DNA of 64,000 bases from Tetracladium setigerum (taxonomy: Eukaryota; Ascomycota; Leotiomycetes; Helotiales), in NCBI GenBank assembly GCA_031472005.1, contig PZJY01000008.1, positions 2,232,001-2,296,000 on the forward strand. Direction: 5' to 3'. Made by a program: the position numbers and the translations under genes. Each line of letters starts with the position of its first letter. Position 1 is the first letter of the stretch. Below, piece after piece: positions 58,257 to 64,000 of this stretch. The notes under the pieces are model-generated. The model was not told the DNA's origin. It ran no database searches and saw only the letters and a list, made by a program, of their open reading frames with translations.

Positions 58257-59417
58257 ATGTCCCTCCGCCCGAGCTGTCGAGCTTCACAGCTCTTAACGCG
58301 CTCATACGCATCCGCAGCACGATCTACTCCTCGCAAATCCCCATCAAAACCAAAAGCGAGCCAAAACTCCAAACCAATTCCAGCAGACTCCTTCCAAAAG
58401 CCGCCCCTCCCCAGAATCGTATGCGAAGAATACGAAACCTTCACCCTTCCCGACTCTCGAAAGCTGGGCTTCAGCACCTACGCTCCTGCCAATACCCCAC
58501 GCAATGCGCCGGTTCTACTTTACTTCCATGGCTTCCCGGGGTCACGATTAGATGCGAGAATGTTCATACCAGATTCGACGACACGGGTTATTGGAATTGA
58601 TCGGCCTGGGGTAGGACTCTCAACATTTCAGAAGAACAGGAGACTGGTGGATTGGCCTGAGGATGTGATGCATCTGGTACGGCATCTGGGAATCAAGACA
58701 TTTAGGGTGATTGGGTCCAGCGCAGGTGGACCATATGCTCTTGCTTGTGCACATGCTCTTCCTGGGGATATATTGAAGGCAACCGGCGTTGTATGTGGAT
58801 CTGCTCCCATCCAGGCAACAATGAAGGGTCTGAAGCCAGAATATTACGATCTGAACCGTCGCTTGGTTTACTCTTTTCGACCAGCCATGAAGTTAAGGGC
58901 TTGGTGGGGTGTGGGGAGGAAGATCAACAGCTCCACTGCTGCCGTAAAGATGAAAGCTTTGAAGGGAATGGCAGCGGACATGGGACATCACGGCGAATTA
59001 TCACAAGAGATATATACTCACTTGACAGAACCATTTCGACAGGGAATCAGTGGATATGGTATGTTGACCTAGAAGCGGGACTGTTCTTGTTTTAGCTAGA
59101 TACGACACTTCTCCGTCCTTAGGTCTCAAAGACATATTCGCAAGGCAAAGGTCACTGCGCTAACCTGGTGTTGAATAGTGGAGGACGGCTTGATTTTATT
59201 TACGCCCTGGGGTTTCAACCTGGAAGATGTCAAAGCAAAAAACATTCTCCTCTGGTATGGCGACAAAGATGTCAATACCCCAGTAGCAATGGGACAATAC
59301 TTAGCCGATAGGCTGGAAGGTGGCGTGCTAAAAACCTTTCGCAACGAGACACACTTCTCCCTCATGTCGAATCATCAGGATGAGATTCTTAACGAGTTGA
59401 TGGCGGCTGGGAGGTAA
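58257..59417 (+). CDS. Alpha/beta hydrolase, probably mitochondrial
   Basis: Two exons, 58257-59058 and 59179-59417, with a 120-base intron (GTATGT, CTAAC branch, GAATAG), giving 346 residues. The start at 58257 gives a basic, Ser/Arg-rich N-terminus (MSLRPSCRASQLLTRSYASA) typical of a mitochondrial presequence; an in-frame ATG at 58161 is an alternative. The catalytic set is complete: oxyanion HGFPGSR at 91-97, nucleophile Ser155 in GSSAG, acid Asp296 or Asp298 in YGDKDVNTP, and His326 in ETHFSL. The fold resembles fungal epoxide-hydrolase/esterase-like proteins of the alpha/beta hydrolase superfamily. Substrate unknown. Confidence 0.9.
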
Positions 59418-60272
59418 AGCACACCTAAGGAGATGCCGGATGTGGTGCCCTCAAAATGCTCGAGGCGAAGATTCCAAGAAGAAGGAGAGCCAATGCAGGT
59501 GCAGCCCTATAAGTTGGGTTTCGGCATCTTGAAATATGATGGACAGAGGGGGTGAGGACGATTTGAGGTGTCAGCTTCGTTTCAGGAAATGCTCGGATAT
59601 GCTCTTGTATAATTTCTAAGAGCTGAGCGTGGAGGGAGGTTTGGAAACCGCAGGTGGTACTGTGAACACCCTGTGGAGTGACCGACATTCGCGACCTCTT
59701 GTCATTGTTGCTTGGCTTTGCTTTGGCCTAAGTAAAAGGGTTGCCTTGTCCCTTTGGAGGGAAGTCCGTCTTCCAGTTTTAATAATGCCACCTTTTATGT
59801 GGACAGTAGTGCTGTTATCATTTACGTTTTGGCTTCGAAGTTCTCCTCACATACACTTCATTTTGAGCTCAAGATACAAGTCTAAACCAGAAGTTTCTTG
59901 ACCTAGGAAGCCCTTACCTCGTTCAAGTGGAATCTCAAGTTTTCACGTTGTTTTGCCATCGAACCAAGTTGGCTCTACGGAAGCTTTCTGCCCTTTGGGA
60001 GGAATGAAAAACAGTGGCTGGGGCCGAACTAATGGAAGTTGATGAAGCCAGGCATGCCAACCTGGTGATAGGAAATTATGTTCACAGCAACTTATGTACT
60101 AGCGTAGTAAAATTCATTATTTATGACATTTAAGAAACAGCACCATGTAATTGGGCGATTAGTGCCAAGCTGAAGCCGCAGACACTGGACATCCGACCAC
60201 CTCACGAGTAGAGTGAATGTCTTGCATTATAGGCCTGCATAAACTCCGGTCCTATTTCTTTACGTTGATAAA
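59418..60272. other. Spacer, no gene seen
   Basis: Holds the 3' end of the hydrolase gene. The frame at 59629-59901 has a hydrophobic C-terminal part but no support. Confidence 0.3.
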
Positions 60273-61223
60273 ATGAAACCGGAGGGCAGAGAAGCGCACC
60301 AGGGCCAGCCCGACCAAAAACTCGCTGACCATGTCCTTACCAACACACCAGAGGCAGCACCCTCTGACGACAGCGCGTTCGGCATCGAGGTCCTCGTCCC
60401 GGGCGAAGCTGCATCAGACTCAGAGCCTCAGCAGGGAGGCACATTGGTGGACGAAACTATCCATCGCTGGTGCCGGTGCCCTTTCTGCTTATTTCCGGAG
60501 GACGAGGGTGGGGATATTCGAAGCCCGATGGTGAAGATGCCAGAGCTGCGAAGGTGCGCTTTGGAAGATTGCTTGATTTGCTGGACAGTCCTTGCGGTGT
60601 TTTTTGCCTTCCTGAACAGACTCTAATTGATGGCATGTACACAAGAACACCATCAATCTTAGTAGCAATCAAGCCACGCCGACGTATACAAGTAAATTCA
60701 TTATCAGAACATTACTTATCCAAGAATGGATCGGATTATGTGTGACAGAACACCATGAGTGTACCTCTGAACAAACCGCATTGCCCAAAGGAGACGGCGC
60801 TCGTGTCAACACAACAGCAGCGAATAATAAAAGCTCTTATACGAGAGCCATTGAGATGCCAAGCCGCCCCCGCAGATGCAGAGACGCTATTACAATAACC
60901 AGGTGCTTAGGCAGGAAACACATTTGATTGATGCTCTTTGCATCATTCAAGACGACCCACTAGATGTAGAGGAGGAATGCTCCAAGATGGGTGCCATATA
61001 TAGCGGATACAAGCTTGCAATCATTGCCACACAAGCTCAAGATTCTAACGCTGGCTTCTTAACGCGAAATACATCAGACCGGTACATGATCAGGGCCAAA
61101 TACAGAGATCAGCCAGTGCAAATCTACGCTAGAGAGAGGATTCTAGTGCCAAGGCTAATGCCGAGCGCCAAGACTAATGTGTTGTATTCGATTTTTGTAT
61201 GTGTTCGCGCCGCTGTGTTGTAA
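60273..61223 (+). pseudogene. HET (heterokaryon incompatibility) domain gene relic
   Basis: Recognised by LIDALCIIQDDPLDVEEEC followed by SKMGAIYSGYKLAIIATQAQ and DSNAGFLTRNT (60931-61080), the core of the HET domain (IDALCIIQ, then M..IY..A). Just upstream, in another frame, is RCRDAITITRCLGRKH (about 60873-60925), which in intact proteins leads straight into IDALC; the frame shift is at about 60926. Further up, RWCRCPFCLFPEDEGGD and LRRCALEDCLICWTVL (60450-60600) continue in a third frame as TRTPSILVAIKPRRR (60648-60690). Parts between are missing or scrambled. After about 61140 the sequence loses all similarity. HET proteins trigger cell death after fusion of unlike strains; this copy cannot be functional. 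Family call is firm, the boundary is not. Confidence 0.7.
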
Positions 61224-61472
61224 TCTTATAAGACAAGCTTATTAAGGCACTGCCAATTATCCCCGGCTGCTGCGACACGGTTATGTAGTACGAAGGTCCG
61301 CCAAACCCTCGGTCAGCCTTCTTTGGTAATCGGTCTTGGGAACCATGTGACAGGGACTTATAATTTTAAGTCCCTCTTATATAATATCTTATATTTTTAA
61401 ACTATTATACTTTATTTCTTAACTATAAGCAAGAAGATAACTTGTTATTTAATAATAAACACTATTAAATAA
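61224..61472. other. AT-rich stretch
   Basis: Strongly AT-rich at about 61365-61470 with many TA steps, as in RIP-mutated DNA. It separates the HET relic from the LTR-like element. Confidence 0.4.
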
Positions 61473-61947
61473 TGTTACGATCTCAGTTCCAAGAGTCAAG
61501 TGACTCCCAGAACCACTGAGGATCCTAGGAGCCTGAGGCTCAGGAGTATCCTAGGTCCCAGGAGCAAGGCTCCCAGGACCTACTCCAGAGGACTCCTTGG
61601 ATCAGGAAATAATAGTAAGAGTTAGGAAGGTGATACGACAACAGGAACGTGTAGCACGTGATTGTTTGGATCAGCATCCGAGACTACTAAGACGTAATAA
61701 TTCTGTTCAGAGAATCATCACAGTCGCCACGCTCTCCATGATGATCGTGTAGAGCATGGAGATTTTGTGCATAAAGGAACCTATATAATTAGAATAGTAT
61801 TTCATTGGATAGGAGCTTCGTGCTCAACTCAAATTAATATCTCCATCATATCTAGTAACTGTCTTACGAACCGTACCTGTGCGAACCGATCTCTTACCAC
61901 CCAGCAACACCCTGTGTTTACATCGAGTAAATATAGTGACCGTCACA
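61473..61947. mobile_element. Probable solo LTR of a Ty3/gypsy-type retrotransposon
   Basis: A 475-base block starts TGTTACGATC and ends GACCGTCACA; the ends are inverted repeats matching in eight of ten positions, as usual for LTRs (TG...CA). It contains short internal hairpins (AGCCTGAGGCT and GGTCC...GGACC near 61520-61580). No gag or pol follows on either side, so it would be a solo LTR. Flanking bases (AATAA and AACTT) do not form an obvious target duplication, which weakens the call or means the ends are a few bases off. Confidence 0.5.
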
Positions 61948-64000
61948 AACTTTTGTAGCTATCCCAGTTTACCGGAAATCCCCACTTCCTGATATCCTCC
62001 GAGCCGAGAAGAAGATGGGTCTGTGCAAGAGGAAGAAGATTTGAGGAGGGAAAGCCGGGAAAGAATGGGGAGTTTAAGAGGGATGGGTGGAAGCACTTGG
62101 TTATACTCTGATTGTGATCTTTGTGTGTGATTTTGTTGTTGTGGGTGAATACTTGAATGGCATTTGATGAGGCAGAGCGATCATTGAATAACTATCAAGC
62201 ACAGTGGATGAGAGGGGACAACATCTGAATAACAACTTCTACTCACTTCTTTCTCTCACAATATCCACAGCTCCTAGGCGAGTAACATGATTCAGGATCG
62301 GCTTCTCGTGTCGTTAAGATTCTCAGGTGTTTCCTCGTCAATCGCTATCCTATTAAGCTAGAACCAAAAGCCTTTGGAAGATTCATTTGAAAATATTAAT
62401 CATTGAATTCTTGCTCACGTCTTACGCAGATTCAATTTATCATCCGTGGTCGACTTTGGATAATCTTGGAAATATGGACACCTTCAAGCTCAAAGTTCCC
62501 ACAGAACGAGTTATGTTGAAACTGAGGTTTGGAAGCCTTCGTCAAACAACAATTAAGACTCGCATAATTAAAATCCTGGAGACCAGTCTATCTCGTTTTG
62601 AAACCTAGCAGTGATCTAAAATCATTCTCTCCTTATGGATGTATGAACGCAGGGCTGCAATATGCAATTCACCCAGCCCATGATGCTGGTTGTCGTTTTC
62701 CAACCACAGTGAAGGTCCTTCAGTAGCAACACAAGTCCCCAAAGGACAAAATCTATGGCAAAATGAAATTTTAGGCAAGATTATTTTTGATGAAGCCAGA
62801 AGAAGTTCAAGTGACGTATTCTGCTGTACATTCAGCAAGGAAATAAGTGGTGTCAACAACTGGCAACTTCACGCCGCAGGTTTACTTCCTCCTTCAATAC
62901 TGTCGTCATTCAATATAAGGTCAGCTCTGTTAAATTGAGCAAAAGCGGACTATCTCACCTCAAGGTGTTCAGGAAAGGCGTACGTTTGGATAAGTCTCAT
63001 CGATGACATGGTATCGGTAAGATTCCTCTTTTGATGCTACAATTTTGTGGGAACATAGGACCGACAAACTGCATTGCTTAGCCGATTACAATGGGTCCGT
63101 ACGATGTCCACATTTCGATACTGAAGCGACTGGATGACTGTGATATGCTAAGAGCAATTACCCCTCATCATGCGAAGTCAAGTTTCCCTCTCCTGCAAGA
63201 CTTCTTCGCATATCTACATTTTTGTGGGCCAAACGGCCATAGAGACCTGCGCGATACGCTGATCAAATTCGGGAGATCGAGTAGTACGAAGAAGAAGGTC
63301 CCAAGGACAACAAAAGATTTTCCATCAATCACCTCAACTCTTCGAAGATATCTACTTCTCTTTCACACCGTCACCATTGAATTCAACAATAGTGAGAGTA
63401 TATTACTGTACTTGATCCAGGGAGATTTCAAGTTCTAAATCGGAGATTGGATTCAGAAGTATACGTCAACACTTAATTGCCAGTATAAAAATAGAAGTGT
63501 CTCTCGGATCCCATGGCCCCAACTTCCAAATTGATGTCTAACCCATACCTTCAACCAATCCAAACCTCCGAATCCTTCTGCTGCCTGTCACTAAAGTCAA
63601 ATCGAACACGAGGTCCATGATGGCGTGGCGCAATCTCAAGGTGGCATGTCAATCAAGGATCGCATTCGAATAAATTCGCTTGGTTCGGAGCTAGATGTGG
63701 GAACAATTGATGAAAGGTGATAGAAACTCTTTGCAATCTTCATGTCCACGATTAATATGTTAGCATGCAGTCATGAAATCCTGAGGGTGTGGTCGTGAAC
63801 ACGAGGGGCAAATGAGAAGGTACTACATCTGGCTCCCCACTGAAGAAGCTTTTTGATCTACACTCGGGAACCCCTCTTCGACCCACTTCTTAAGTCGATG
63901 ACCCAAGAAGTGGAAAATAGTTGGGGGTGGTTTGAAGAGGCGCCAAGGGGCACTCACCATATCTGATTATGACTTCGAGAATATTGGAGAATTCGGTCAA
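61948..64000. other. Right-edge region, no supported gene
   Basis: Frames at 62690-62938 (for example LWQNEILGKIIFDEARRSSS) and 63091-63438 (115 residues, starting MGPYDVHISILKRLDDCDML) read a little like protein but show no motif and no splice partner. They could be exons of a gene, or relics, near the edge. Confidence 0.3.

Noticed and set aside
63091..63438. Plus-strand 115-residue frame at the right edge
   Set aside because: Has an ATG and stop but no recognisable motif, and no partner exon; could be real but I cannot support it.
1..64000. CRISPR arrays, bacterial operons, insertion sequences
   Set aside because: Intron-bearing eukaryotic genes throughout; no regularly spaced direct repeats or prokaryotic signals seen.

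Overview
The window looks like nuclear DNA of a filamentous ascomycete, most likely a leotiomycete of the Botrytis/Sclerotinia type. Support comes from short GT-AG introns (about 40-165 bases) with CTAAC-like branch points, CT-rich promoters, long gene-free spacers, a Zn2Cys6 regulator, a class III chitinase, a HET-domain relic and an AT-rich relic that looks RIP-mutated. The genus is an inference.

Left third (1-20.8 kb): a secreted or membrane protein of unknown function (1397-2295), a membrane-anchored unknown (3531-4391), an SYLF (Ysc84/Lsb3-type) actin-patch protein (5700-8117), a small membrane protein (9657-10081), a putative Hsm3/PSMD5-like proteasome chaperone (11371-12698), the RNA polymerase III subunit Rpc31 (13467-14484), two intron-containing tRNA-Pro(AGG) genes (16061-16368), a secreted class III chitinase (17207-18684) and a disordered protein with 25-residue repeats (19339-20770).

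Middle (20.8-42 kb): mostly spacer. It holds an AT-rich decayed gene (25150-25998), a small hypothetical gene (27043-27404), a Zn2Cys6 transcription factor (30860-33130), and a divergent pair of oxidoreductases: an extended SDR/dihydroflavonol-reductase-like enzyme (38272-39322) and a zinc-free medium-chain reductase (40562-41635).

Right third (42-64 kb): intact genes are mixed with broken ones. Broken or frameshifted: a large relic with coiled-coil-like repeats (43041-45510), a small cysteine-rich secreted protein with a frameshift in its pro-region (46342-46932), an AMID/AIF-like flavoprotein with a one-base frameshift in a C-run (50414-51648), a Cys-rich ORF with an in-frame stop (53675-54190) and a HET-domain relic (60273-61223). 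A probable solo LTR lies at 61473-61947. Intact: an EthD-like two-domain protein (51820-52830), a charged unknown whose 5' end is unresolved (55786-56816), a small membrane protein (57570-57914) and a mitochondrial-type alpha/beta hydrolase (58257-59417).

Exon joins were worked out by hand from frame continuity and splice consensus. No database search was possible.
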